Positions 43,522-53,200 of a stretch of DNA of 64,000 bases are shown here, piece after piece. Position 1 is the stretch's first letter, and every line of letters starts with the position of its first letter. The stretch lies in assembly GCF_018141665.1 (NCBI RefSeq), contig NZ_CP067976.1, positions 868,001 to 932,000 of the forward strand, in the 5' to 3' direction. This stretch comes from Wolbachia endosymbiont of Spodoptera picta (GTDB taxonomy: Bacteria; Pseudomonadota; Alphaproteobacteria; Rickettsiales; Anaplasmataceae). Below the pieces are notes generated by a model. That model was given only the letters and a program-made list of their open reading frames with translations, did not search any database and had not been told where the DNA came from. A program made the translations under genes and the position numbers.

Positions 43522-44061
43522 ATGGAGGAGACATTGGAAAGCAATATAAAAAAATTGAAAGGAAATTTTTTAGAACAAGCAATTAGAGTAAATCATGCTG
43601 GCGAATATGGAGCCATTTGTATTTATTCTGGTCAAAAATTTATTCTTAAAAAATCTTCCATAATTGACAAAATAATTGAAATGGAGGAGCAGGAAAAAAA
43701 ACATTTCCACTATTTTAATGAGAAAATCAAGGAGCAAAGAGTTCGTCCTACTGTTTTGTTGCCAATTTGGCGTGCTTTAGGGGTGACACTTGGTGTTGTA
43801 ACTGCTATGATGGGTAAAAAAGCCGCTATGGCTTGCACTGCTGCAGTTGAAGAAGTGATCGGAGAGCACTACAAGGAGCAAGTCTTACATTTAGAAGATG
43901 GGGAATTAAGAGAAACCATAAGTAAGTTTCGTGATGAGGAGTTAGAACACAGAGATATTGCAATTCAGCACAATGCCGAAAGCGCACTTGGCTACAACGT
44001 TTTATCTTTGTTCATAAAAACAAGCTGCAAAGCTGCTATTTATCTCTCTAAATTGATTTAA
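43522..44061 (+). CDS. coq7: Demethoxyubiquinone hydroxylase Coq7
   Basis: Di-iron hydroxylase of ubiquinone synthesis. Metal-binding motifs are NHAGEYGA (Glu), EEQEKKHFHYF (Glu and His), EEVIGEHY (Glu) and RDEELEHRD (Glu and His), spaced as in Coq7. The 179 residues are normal. The ATG at 43522 sits in a GGAGGAG run, and a TTG at 43534 is an alternative start that this run could serve. It acts in the same quinone pathway that feeds petA. Confidence 0.94.
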   Translation: MEETLESNIKKLKGNFLEQAIRVNHAGEYGAICIYSGQKFILKKSSIIDKIIEMEEQEKKHFHYFNEKIKEQRVRPTVLLPIWRALGVTLGVVTAMMGKKAAMACTAAVEEVIGEHYKEQVLHLEDGELRETISKFRDEELEHRDIAIQHNAESALGYNVLSLFIKTSCKAAIYLSKLI

Positions 44062-44192
44062 TCAATCACTATTTGACAACCAACCACATTTGCCTTTAGT
44101 TCTTGTGCTAATTGCTGCCCCATATCCTCTACTCCAATCGAATGCGTATGAATGTTTATAATTAATTTCTTAATTATTATCCTAAAAATACA
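44058..44192 (-). other. 44-codon open frame continuing past the stop of the 44193-45425 gene
   Basis: Directly after the TAA at 44193-44195 the same frame stays open for 44 codons and reads like protein (NIHTHSIGVEDMGQQL, then AQELKANVVG). There is no ATG at its beginning. It may be the lost end of the upstream gene or an unrelated fragment. It ends on the coq7 stop. Confidence 0.3.
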
Positions 44193-45425
44193 TTAATTTA
44201 ATTCCCTATTAGAGTTTTCTTGTTGTTGTAAACATGTTTGCATAAGACTAGTAGATGGAACGTTTTTAATAGTCTGAGTTAACTCCTCAGGAATATTTTC
44301 AAAACTCTTGCCCATAACTTCTAAAACACTTTTCCCCTGTATAAGACAATTCCCTCCAAAGCTTGATTTGTTTTCTAACTTGCTAAATCTTATTTTGCTT
44401 TTCTCATCAATTTCTACTACCATTTTATTACCATCTTTCCGTAGATAAATACTAATCTCTCCTATTTTAGTAGTAAAAAATATTTCAATACCACCTTTTA
44501 AGATATCTGTGTAATTTCTTTTTCCATCTTGTGTAATTTCAACTTTTACTATACTTTCCTCAATCTGAAATATGCCAACTTCTAAATCCTTAGCTTTTTC
44601 ATTATTTAAAGTTCTTGCAGTTTCAACAATACTACCTTGTGGATACTTAATATAAAAATATTTATTATCTACTTCTACTTCAAGATCATATTTATCAATT
44701 TGCTTGTTATTTTCTTTCACAATACCTTCATATGCTAGACCCTCTAGCATTTTTTTCTTACTCTTACATTGTTCGTTAAGATCATTTAAATAATTAGATC
44801 CGTAATATCCGCCTTCAATATCGCTATAAAAAGATAATCCTTTTTCTACCCCACCTTTTAACACTAAATTACGAGTGATCTTTTGTATGATATTTTTTGT
44901 AGTTGAATTGTGTGGATTTGCATGAAAGCGATTAATTAATTCTTCCATTTTTTCAAATATAAAATTTGTTACAGTCTTATTGTCCTTACCGTAATATGAG
45001 TTTAATCTTATTCCTTGATTTAAATAATCCTCTATTATGCGTTCCATGTACTTTAAAACGCTTTCTTGCTCATCGTGTTCTGTTATACCTTTTATCATCT
45101 CATCACAAAATTTTTTAACTAGAATTTGTTCATCTGTAGTCAATGGTATTTGCAATTTCGTAGAAGATGGGTCTCGCTCAAAAAGATAAATTATTGACAA
45201 TTCCTCTGCTCTTTTAATAAAGTCATAACTCCTTAGATATTCTGCAACATCTTTGTTTTTTGCGTACCTTTTCTTGGTTAAATCCATATGCCTATCTTTA
45301 CGACTTATAGTCGGTAATTTTGGATTTGATGAACTACTCTGTTGACTATTGAAGAACCTGTTAGAGAACTGTTCAGGCTCTAAAATAAGATTACTTTCAC
45401 CTTGTTTACCTACTTTCTTAGACAT
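44193..45425 (-). CDS. Hypothetical protein, about 410 residues
   Basis: A charged, mostly helical N-terminal half with no membrane segment or signal peptide, and a beta-rich region after residue 240 (YDLEVEVDNKYFYIKYPQGS, then repeated EVGIFQIEESIVKVEI and ISIYLRKDGNKMVVEI strands). No family was recognised. The ATG at 45425 (MSKKVGK) is chosen because the upstream GTG (45443) lies within a perfect inverted repeat; an ATG at 45437 is also possible. The Ser/Gln/Asn-rich N-terminus and lack of homology fit a lineage-specific, possibly secreted protein, which is inference. Confidence 0.6.
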   Translation of the reverse strand: MSKKVGKQGESNLILEPEQFSNRFFNSQQSSSSNPKLPTISRKDRHMDLTKKRYAKNKDVAEYLRSYDFIKRAEELSIIYLFERDPSSTKLQIPLTTDEQILVKKFCDEMIKGITEHDEQESVLKYMERIIEDYLNQGIRLNSYYGKDNKTVTNFIFEKMEELINRFHANPHNSTTKNIIQKITRNLVLKGGVEKGLSFYSDIEGGYYGSNYLNDLNEQCKSKKKMLEGLAYEGIVKENNKQIDKYDLEVEVDNKYFYIKYPQGSIVETARTLNNEKAKDLEVGIFQIEESIVKVEITQDGKRNYTDILKGGIEIFFTTKIGEISIYLRKDGNKMVVEIDEKSKIRFSKLENKSSFGGNCLIQGKSVLEVMGKSFENIPEELTQTIKNVPSTSLMQTCLQQQENSNRELN

Positions 45426-45440
45426 ATTATATACCATAAC

Positions 45441-45458
45441 CACTAAAACTTTTTAGTG
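45441..45458. promoter_or_regulatory. Perfect 8-bp inverted repeat upstream of the hypothetical gene
   Basis: CACTAAAA-CT-TTTTAGTG, a palindrome with a two-base centre lying 4-16 bases ahead of the likely starts. It could be an operator or a hairpin that blocks translation. The centre length matches the repeat at 24865. Confidence 0.35.
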
Positions 45459-45674
45459 ATTACTTCAATACATAGATAAGTCAATAAAAATATCTTTTTC
45501 TCTTCAGTGCTAAAAAATTGTCAAAAATCTCAAAATTGGTTAATTGCATATAACCTACTTTCTGGTATACATCAAAACTACCGTAGCAAGCTTCAAATTT
45601 GAAAGGGATTAACAAATAAAATTCTTGTACTTTGCCTCTACTAAAGTACAATCAGGCTTTATTTAATATTTTTC

Positions 45675-47060
45675 ATGCTTGATGAAGTACGTGAGGAGTG
45701 TGGGGTATTTGGCATAAGTTACAACCAAAGTGCTGCTTTTAACTCTATACTTGCTCTCCACGCTTTGCAGCATAGAGGTCAAGAGTCTTTTGGCGTAGTA
45801 ACCAGTAACAACGATAAGCTGCACTCTTATCACTTTCAAGGCCAAGTGAGCAGTGTATTTGATGATATAGATGAAATAAAGAAATCCTTACCTGGGGATT
45901 GTGCAATAGGTCATGTTCGATACTCAACAAGTGGTAGTAAATTTGGAGTGCAACCCATGTTTGGCAAAAGTGGCAAATTTGGGGATTTTGCCATAGCACA
46001 TAATGGTAATTTAATTAATATTTCTCCGATACGCGAACAATTAATTAAACAAGAGTGCGTTTTTCAGTCAGATATTGATACAGAAGTAGTAGTGCATCTG
46101 ACAGCAAGCAGTGAAAAAGATAGCTTTTTAGAGAGTTTTATATATGCATTAAAGCAAATACAAGGTGCTTATTCTTTTGTGGCAATCAATCAAGAAGTAG
46201 TTATTGGAGTACGTGATCCATCTGGAATCAGGCCTCTTGTTTTAGGAAAGTTAAACGGTTCTTACGTTCTTGCATCTGAAACTTGTGCTCTTGATATAAT
46301 AAATGCAGAGTTTATTAGAGAAATAGAACCAGGCGAATTAGTTACCATCAGTTCGGATAGTAAGCTAGACTCAATGTTTCCTTTCCCACAGCAAAAATCA
46401 AGTTTTTGTATTTTTGAATACGTTTACTTCTCGAGACCAGACAGCATAATGGAGAAGAGGTCCATATATGATATAAGAAAAGAAATAGGAAGAATACTTG
46501 CAGAAGAGAGCCCACCAAAAAACAATGTAGATATGGTTGTACCAATACCTGATTCTGGAATACCTGCAGCTATTGGATATGCAAAGCATTCAGGATTACC
46601 TATGGAACTGGGGATAATTCGTAATCATTACATAGGACGAACTTTTATACAACCCACCGCTGAAGTACGTAAAGTTAGAATAAAATTAAAATTCAATGCT
46701 AATAAGCACACTTTGAAAGGCAAAAACATAATTTTAATAGATGATAGTGTAGTGCGTGGTAGTACGCTCAGAAATATAATAGTTATGCTAAAGGATGCGG
46801 AAGTAAAAGAGATTCACCTCAAAATTTCAAGCCCACCAATTAAGCATTCTTGTTTTTATGGAATAGATACTCCAGAGTGCAAAGATTTAATTGCTGCAAA
46901 TAAATCTGTAGAGGAAATTAAGGAAATTATAGGAGTAAATAGCCTAGCCTTCTTGAGTATTGATGGACTATACAGGGCTGTTAAAGAAGAAAAACGTAAC
47001 AACGCTACACCGCAATATTGTGATGCTTGCTTCACTGGTGACTACCCAATTGGTAAGTAA
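45675..47060 (+). CDS. purF: Amidophosphoribosyltransferase
   Basis: First committed enzyme of purine synthesis, making phosphoribosylamine from PRPP and glutamine. A short propeptide precedes Cys9 (EECGVFGI), the N-terminal nucleophile of the glutaminase domain. The PRPP-binding motif is IILIDDSVVRGSTLRN (about residues 354-369). The cysteines C-term to it (CFYGIDTPE, YCDACFTGDYPI) fit the Fe-S form. The length of 461 is normal, indicating that de novo purine synthesis is kept. Confidence 0.96.
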   Translation: MLDEVREECGVFGISYNQSAAFNSILALHALQHRGQESFGVVTSNNDKLHSYHFQGQVSSVFDDIDEIKKSLPGDCAIGHVRYSTSGSKFGVQPMFGKSGKFGDFAIAHNGNLINISPIREQLIKQECVFQSDIDTEVVVHLTASSEKDSFLESFIYALKQIQGAYSFVAINQEVVIGVRDPSGIRPLVLGKLNGSYVLASETCALDIINAEFIREIEPGELVTISSDSKLDSMFPFPQQKSSFCIFEYVYFSRPDSIMEKRSIYDIRKEIGRILAEESPPKNNVDMVVPIPDSGIPAAIGYAKHSGLPMELGIIRNHYIGRTFIQPTAEVRKVRIKLKFNANKHTLKGKNIILIDDSVVRGSTLRNIIVMLKDAEVKEIHLKISSPPIKHSCFYGIDTPECKDLIAANKSVEEIKEIIGVNSLAFLSIDGLYRAVKEEKRNNATPQYCDACFTGDYPIGK

Positions 47061-47170
47061 TCTATTATTAATGAAGGTGAGGTTTTTTCTATGTTATATT
47101 AACAGTTTTAAAAATAGATTTTTTGCATAACCATATAGTTTTTGCCTGGGCGTCATTTGAGTGAAAACTA

Positions 47171-47695
47171 CTTTACAAATTTCGTCATTCCCTTTACTAT
47201 GATACTAAGAGTATTTATCCTTGTTTTTGACCTGCAGGCTCAATCACAAAATTCAGTAAAAAAACTCAAATATTTATTGGCAAATTACACACAAATTATA
47301 GCGGCTGCATGTCTTTTAAATTTTTTCTACATTCAGCCAAATCGCGCTTATTTTAAGCGTTAGCACATTATTACAATGCCAATTTAAATTATTATAGGGT
47401 CAAAACTCGTTACACGGGGACTTTTTTGCCTTTTTTCTTCGTTTAGTAAATTTCTTAATATTTGTAACTAAAGTAATTTTAGAGAGGCGTTATGTAAGTA
47501 GCTGACACACAGCTGTACGAGCATTCATTTTTGAAGATAGCAAAGGTGTCATTCAAGTAGCTGACACTGGGATCCATCTCTTAATACAGCCTCATCAAAA
47601 ATGTTGTGTTTTAACATAAAATTAACTGCTTCTATGCTCATAAACTTAATATCCAATCAAATTTCCTGGATTCCAGTGTCACGCACTGGGATGAC
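47171..47695 (+). repeat. Composite dispersed repeat, copy B
   Basis: 47171-47485 is the second copy of the long repeat at 19489. It is again followed by palindromic units: GTAGCTGACACACAGCTGTACGAGCATT, then GTCATTCAAGTAGCTGACACTGGGATCC (from 47551), a spacer with GTTGTGTTTTAACATAAAATT, and the inverted end GGATTCCAGTGTCACGCACTGGGATGAC. It fills nearly the whole 750-base gap between purF and virB2. Confidence 0.82.
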
Positions 47696-47809
47696 AAGGG
47701 AGGGACTACTCGAATAACACCTTTATGGTGGCTTAAGTCACAAGTTCGTGCAATGATGGTGCTCCTTAAAGAAGCACCATTTGCTAATGTTTTGAAGCTT
47801 TAATGCTTA

Positions 47810-48163
47810 TTATAAGCATGTATTTTTTGTTGCATCCCATCTTTTACCATCAGGGCAAGCAGTTGCACCATCTTTACAAATCACACCACCTGGTACTATT
47901 TTTGAAACAACTACAGGTGCACCAAAAAACACAGCAGTAAATGCACCAAGTGCAAAAAGCGCTGGCCATGGCATTCTGCCAAATATTGCCAGCAAAGCTG
48001 CACCTATTATCACTATTGTAATCATAGGTCCGCCTATACCGTGAGTATAGCCTACTATTTTGCATATTGTATTGGTTGTTGCATCATCAGTAACAGCAGC
48101 AGCAAAAGCATTATCAAATGCAAAGGAAAGAATTAAAGCTACAAGTAGAAGAAAGTTTTTCAT
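47810..48163 (-). CDS. virB2: VirB2-type type IV secretion pilin
   Basis: A 117-residue protein with a signal peptide cleaved after AFA (about residue 21) and two hydrophobic helices (about 46-63 and 66-86) containing ITIVIIGAALLAIFGRMPWPALFALG, the TrbC/VirB2 pattern. VirB2 forms the T4SS pilus. The tail after residue 90 is unusual: about 28 residues with three Cys (GVICKDGATACPDGKRWDATKNTC), longer than in plasmid VirB2 proteins. No other virB gene is adjacent. A T4SS that could export effectors is known in Wolbachia. Confidence 0.85.
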   Translation of the reverse strand: MKNFLLLVALILSFAFDNAFAAAVTDDATTNTICKIVGYTHGIGGPMITIVIIGAALLAIFGRMPWPALFALGAFTAVFFGAPVVVSKIVPGGVICKDGATACPDGKRWDATKNTCL

Positions 48164-48291
48164 TATGCCTCCGTATTTAACGCTGGATTATCTATCATTT
48201 TGATTAAATTTAAGTAAACGGTGAGGATTTTTTGCTTAAAAGTATGCTTTATTTCATTTAGAATATTTTTCTTAGTTTATTTATATTACAA

Positions 48292-49107
48292 GTGCTACAG
48301 AAATTTTATAGTATCGTTTATTGCCTTTATCGTGCTTTAATTGACACAATTTATAATGATGGAGTGGAGCATGTAGGGTATCTATCATTTTTAATCCTGT
48401 TATCAATATTTCCTTTTCTTATTGTTTTAATAGCCATGGCATCAACGTTCGCAAATTTCTTAGATCAATACAATGTCGGCTGGGCATTTATTATTGATAA
48501 CATGCCACAGGATATTTTATCATCTTTGATGCCACGTATTAGGGAGATAATATCAGGCCCTCCGCAAAGCTTATTAACCTTGGCAATTGTAGGCGCTGTT
48601 TGGACTGCCTCATCAACAATTGAAGGATTTAGAACGATATTGAATAAGGCCTATAAAGTTCCGGTTTCATCGCCTTATATATGGAGAAGGGTGCTCAGTA
48701 TATTACAATTTTTAGTAATTACGCTTGTTACAACTCTGACTATAGTATTTTTTACATTAGTGCCAATGTTAATTGATTTTTCTTACCAAGGGCTAAGTTA
48801 TACTAGATATTTACTTATTGAGTTTGTGCTTTTTACTATAGTATCTTGGCTATATTTTACATTGCCAAACATAAAGCAAAACTTATCAGACGTATTTCCC
48901 GGATCTTGTATGGCTGTTATTCTTTGGACGATCTCTGCTTCAGCTTTCAAGCAATATTTAAAAGCTTCCTTTGATCAACTGAATTTGATATATGGAAGTT
49001 TAGGTGGTGTGGTGATGTCGTTGCTATTTTTTTATGTGCTAAGTTTGATTTTTATATATGGAGCAAAATTTAATTTTCAGCTAAAATATTTCAATGAATC
49101 TTGCTAA
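48292..49107 (+). CDS. YihY/virulence factor BrkB family membrane protein
   Basis: A 271-residue protein with about six membrane helices. Family signatures are DGVEHVGYLSFLILLSIFPFLIVL (about residues 24-47), VGAVWTASSTIEGFRTILNKAYKV and LIYGSLGGVVMSLLFFYVLSLIFIYGAKFN near the end. The old name 'RNase BN' is known to be wrong for this family; function remains unclear. The start is a GTG at 48292. The 3' end abuts the SDR gene. Confidence 0.88.
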   Translation: MLQKFYSIVYCLYRALIDTIYNDGVEHVGYLSFLILLSIFPFLIVLIAMASTFANFLDQYNVGWAFIIDNMPQDILSSLMPRIREIISGPPQSLLTLAIVGAVWTASSTIEGFRTILNKAYKVPVSSPYIWRRVLSILQFLVITLVTTLTIVFFTLVPMLIDFSYQGLSYTRYLLIEFVLFTIVSWLYFTLPNIKQNLSDVFPGSCMAVILWTISASAFKQYLKASFDQLNLIYGSLGGVVMSLLFFYVLSLIFIYGAKFNFQLKYFNESC

Positions 49108-49117
49108 AGAGAAAGAA

Positions 49118-49858
49118 ATGGGTAAGTTAGAAGGTAAAATAGCTTTAGTTACCGGGGCTTCAGGTGGAATAGGCTCTTCTGTTGCAAAAAGATTTGTAAA
49201 AGAAGGTGCATGTGTGATTCTGATTTCCAGATCTCTTGATAATCTCAAGCCATTGTATAACGAAATTGAAGAGCTTAAAGAAGGCTCTGTGAAACTAATT
49301 CAGCTTGATCTTTTAGACTTTGAAAACGTAGAAAAACTGGCAAATATGATAGAAAGCCCAAAATTATCAGAATCTGGAACACTTGATATACTGATTACAT
49401 GCACTGAAATTTTAGGTAAGTTGAGCTCTGTTCATGATTGTGAGCTTGAAGATCTACAGAACGTAATGAATACAAATTTTATTGCCAGTTGGTACTTGCT
49501 AAAAAATTTGGGTCCAATACTAAAAAAGTCTAATGCTGGAAGAGCGATATTCATGACCTCAGAGATAACACTTTCTCCTTCCTCTTATCCATATTGGGTA
49601 CCATATGCTGCAAGTAAGGCTGCACTAGAAGTAATGGTGAAGATATATGCATCTGAGACAAAGCATACGAACTTATGCATAAATGCCGTGTATTCGGAAG
49701 ATCCTATCGATAGTGAAATGTATAAGCAAGCATTTTCGGGAAAAGATATATCTGAATTAGTATCGCCTGAGAAGTTAACAAATAAATTCGTAGAGTTGGC
49801 TTCTGATGACTGCAGTATATCAGGACAAATCTTGCCACTTAGCAAATCTACCGAGTAA
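49118..49858 (+). CDS. Short-chain dehydrogenase/reductase (SDR)
   Basis: A 246-residue Rossmann oxidoreductase. The nucleotide-binding TGASGGIGSSVAKRF is near the N-terminus, the NxN-like region is NTNFIASW, and the catalytic Tyr-x-x-x-Lys is YAASK. The usual NAG motif is replaced by the TCTEI segment, and the catalytic Ser region reads FMTSEITL. It most resembles FabG-like or generic SDRs; the substrate is unknown. The ATG at 49118 (MGKLEGK) fits the family better than the ATG at 49094, which overlaps yihY. Confidence 0.85.
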   Translation: MGKLEGKIALVTGASGGIGSSVAKRFVKEGACVILISRSLDNLKPLYNEIEELKEGSVKLIQLDLLDFENVEKLANMIESPKLSESGTLDILITCTEILGKLSSVHDCELEDLQNVMNTNFIASWYLLKNLGPILKKSNAGRAIFMTSEITLSPSSYPYWVPYAASKAALEVMVKIYASETKHTNLCINAVYSEDPIDSEMYKQAFSGKDISELVSPEKLTNKFVELASDDCSISGQILPLSKSTE

Positions 49859-49889
49859 ATTACCATAGTATCTGCAAAGATACCGTTAA

Positions 49890-50197
49890 GCCCACAACTG
49901 TATGAACATTGTGATTTGAGTCCACTAGGAAGGATGTCATCCCAGTGCCTCTATGGTGTCATTCCAGTCTGGAATCTAGTCTTTATTGTGCGGCCACTTA
50001 TTTAAAGTTAAGTTTTCTGGATCCCAGACTGGGATGACACCTCTGGTCACTGCCGTCATAAAGGAACCAGTGTCAGCTACTTGAATGACATCATTTGCTG
50101 TGCAATTTACCTTCAAAAATGAATGTTTGTACAGCTGTGTGTCAAGCACTGGAATCTTCCACGCAAATTGCAATGTTCGTACAGTTATGCGTCAAGC
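49890..50197. repeat. Palindromic repeat cluster upstream of carB
   Basis: At least four units: ACAACTGTATGAACATTG, GTCATCCCAGTGCC, GTCATTCCAGTCTGGAATC, GGATCCCAGACTGGGATGAC, GTCAGCTACTTGAATGAC, and a TTCGTACAGTTATGCGTCAAG end. The same units occur at 19762, 26387 and 47500. An apparent minus-strand frame here is translated repeat. Confidence 0.8.
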
Positions 50198-50287
50198 CTA
50201 AAAGTAGTTAGCTAATAGGTTTAATAAAAATTCACATATACAGGAAAGATTGGTAACATTACTTGAATAGAGACCGTTATTGTAATT

Positions 50288-53200
50288 ATGCCGAAACGCA
50301 CAGATATAGAATCTATGTTAGTAATAGGAGCAGGCCCAATAGTTATAGGTCAGGCATGCGAGTTTGATTATTCTGGAACGCAAAGCTGTAAAGTATTAAA
50401 AAGTGAAGGTTATAAAGTCATTTTAGTTAACTCCAATCCTGCAACTATAATGACAGATCCTGAATTCTCTGATGCAACTTATATTGAGCCGGTACTGCCT
50501 GAAATCATAGAGAAAATTATAATCAAGGAGATGCCAGATGCAATATTGCCAACAATGGGCGGGCAAACAGCACTCAATTGCGCAATAAAACTTGCAGATG
50601 ATGGAGTGTTAGACAAATACAACGTAGAATTAATAGGGGTAAATAGAGAAGCAATAAAAAAAGCAGAGGATAGAGAGTTATTCCGTAAGTCCATGGATAG
50701 AATAGGACTGAAATATCCCAAAAGTATCATTATAAAAAATCAAGAACAAATAAAAGAGGCTTTGGACTACATTGGATTACCAGCAATCATCCGCTCATCA
50801 TTCACCCTTGGTGGTGCAGGTAGCGGCATAGCATACAGTAAAGAGGAGTTTTTCAATATTGCAGAAAGTGCTCTCAAAATTTCGCCAATAAATGAAGTTC
50901 AGATAGATGAATCAATTATCGGCTGGAAAGAATATGAAATGGAAGTTATCCGTGATTGTAAAGATAACTGCATAATAGTCTGTTCGATAGAAAATATTGA
51001 TCCAATGGGAGTGCACACCGGAGATAGTATCACGGTTGCTCCTGCTTTGACTCTGCGTGACGTAGAATACCAACAGATGAGAAATGCATCTATAGCAGTG
51101 CTAAGAGAAATTGATGTTAGTGCCGGTGGTGCAAATGTTCAGTTTGCAGTGAATCCTAAAGAAGATGGAAGCCTCGTTGTAATTGAAATGAATCCAAGGG
51201 TTTCTCGCTCTTCTGCGCTTGCTTCAAAAGCAACAGGTTATCCTATTGCAAAAGTTGTAACTAAACTTGCTATCGGCTATTCACTCGATGAGATACGTAA
51301 TGATTGCGCTCCAGTTATACCTGCTGCATTTGAACCAGTGATTGATTATATCGTCACTAAAATTCCTCGTTTTGAATTTGAGAAGTTTAAGGGGACGAAT
51401 TGTGAACTATCAACTTCCATGAAATCAGTGGGGGAAGTGATGTCTATAGGCCGCACTTTTAATGAGTCACTGCAGAAAGCTTTTCGTTCACTTGAAACTG
51501 GTCTTACAGGACTTAATGAAGTATTTCCTGAGAACATTGATATTGATCACGTAAAATCTCAATTAGCAAAATTGCTACCAAACAGATTACTGATTGCTGC
51601 TGACGCAATGCGTCACGGAATTAGCATAGAAGAAATAAATTCGATTACAGGATATGACTTATGGTCTTTGCAGAATATACAACAAATTATATTAGCTGAA
51701 CAAAAAATCAAGGAAAACGGCCTTCCTGAGACTGCATATGAAATGTTAGAGCTGAAAAAAATGGGGTTTTCAGATGCAAGATTGGCAAAATTAAGCAATA
51801 AGAAAGTAGAACAGATTGAAGCAATGAGAAAAAAATTTGGTGTTAATCCAGTTTATAAACGTGTAGATACTTGTGCAGCTGAATTTGAATCGAGCACTGC
51901 TTATATGTATGGCTGCTATGAGGGTGATGTTGAAAATAAAACGGAATGTGAGGCGAATATTTCGGATCGAAAAAAAGTTGTCATTTTAGGAAGTGGTCCA
52001 AATCGCATTGGTCAAGGTATTGAGTTTGATTATGCATGCGTACATGCAGCTTCTGCCGCCAAAGAAATGGGGTATGAAACAATAATGATTAACTGTAATC
52101 CGGAAACCATTTCAACTGATTATGATACCGCTGATCGTTTATATTTTGCCCCACTGATTGCAGAGGATGTGCTTGAAATACTAAGCAAAGAGCAAGAAAA
52201 TGGCACACTGGTTGGTGTAATAGTTCAAATAGGTGGTCAAACACCTTTAAAGTTAGCCAAAGTGCTTAACGAGAGAGGTTTCAAAATTCTGGGAACTTCG
52301 TTTGATTCTATTGACCTTGCAGAAGATCGCATGAGATTTAAAAATCTTGCTTTGCAACTTAATTTAAAACAACCTGAAAATTCTATCTGTCATTCAGTAA
52401 AAGAAGCGTTAATCAACGCAGAAAAGGTGGGGTTTCCACTAGTAGTTAGGCCATCATATGTCCTCGGCGGTCAGTCTATGTCGATTAGACACGATACTCA
52501 GAGCTTTAAAGAGTATGTCTTGAATCAAACCAAAATTTTTGAACACGGGTCACTGCTTCTTGATAAATTTTTAGTCAATGCAGTTGAGGTTGACGTTGAT
52601 GCTGTATGTGATGGGAAAAAAGTTTTCATTGCAGCGGTCATGGAGCACATTGAAGAAGCTGGTATCCACTCTGGCGATTCAACATGCTCAATACCGACAA
52701 ATACATTGAGTGACGAAGTAATAAAAGAGATCGAGCTCCAAACTGAAAGAATAGCTCTTGCACTAGAAGTGAAAGGTCTGATAAACATTCAGTTTGCTGT
52801 TCAAGAGAGTGATGTATACATACTTGAAGTGAATTTAAGGGCTAGCCGTACAGTTCCTTTTATTTCCAAGGTAATCAATATTCCTATTGCAAAGCTTGCC
52901 ACTCAGGTTATTTTGGGTAAAAAATTGAATCAGGAAAACAAGCCTTTCAATCATTTTGCAGTTAAAGCTGCTGTTTTTCCATTTACGCGTTTTTCGGGAA
53001 TTGACACTTTACTTGGTCCTGAAATGAAATCAACAGGAGAAGTGATGGGAATTGACTTATCTTTCGGAGCTGCACTTGCAAAAGTGCACATGGCTGCAGG
53101 ATACAAGTTACCAACAGAAGGAACAGCTCTGGTTTCAGTAAAAGATGATGATAAAGAGTATATATTGCCTGTTGTACGAATGTTGAAAGAACTGAGTTTT

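Noticed and set aside
44193..45425. Unknown 400-residue protein considered as a Cif-type cytoplasmic incompatibility factor
   Set aside because: No deubiquitinase or PD-(D/E)XK motif, no paired cifA/cifB organisation, and no phage WO genes nearby.
49976..50173. 65-codon minus-strand ORF upstream of carB
   Set aside because: It consists of repeat units read in one frame, including VADTGSFMTAV-type peptides; not a gene.
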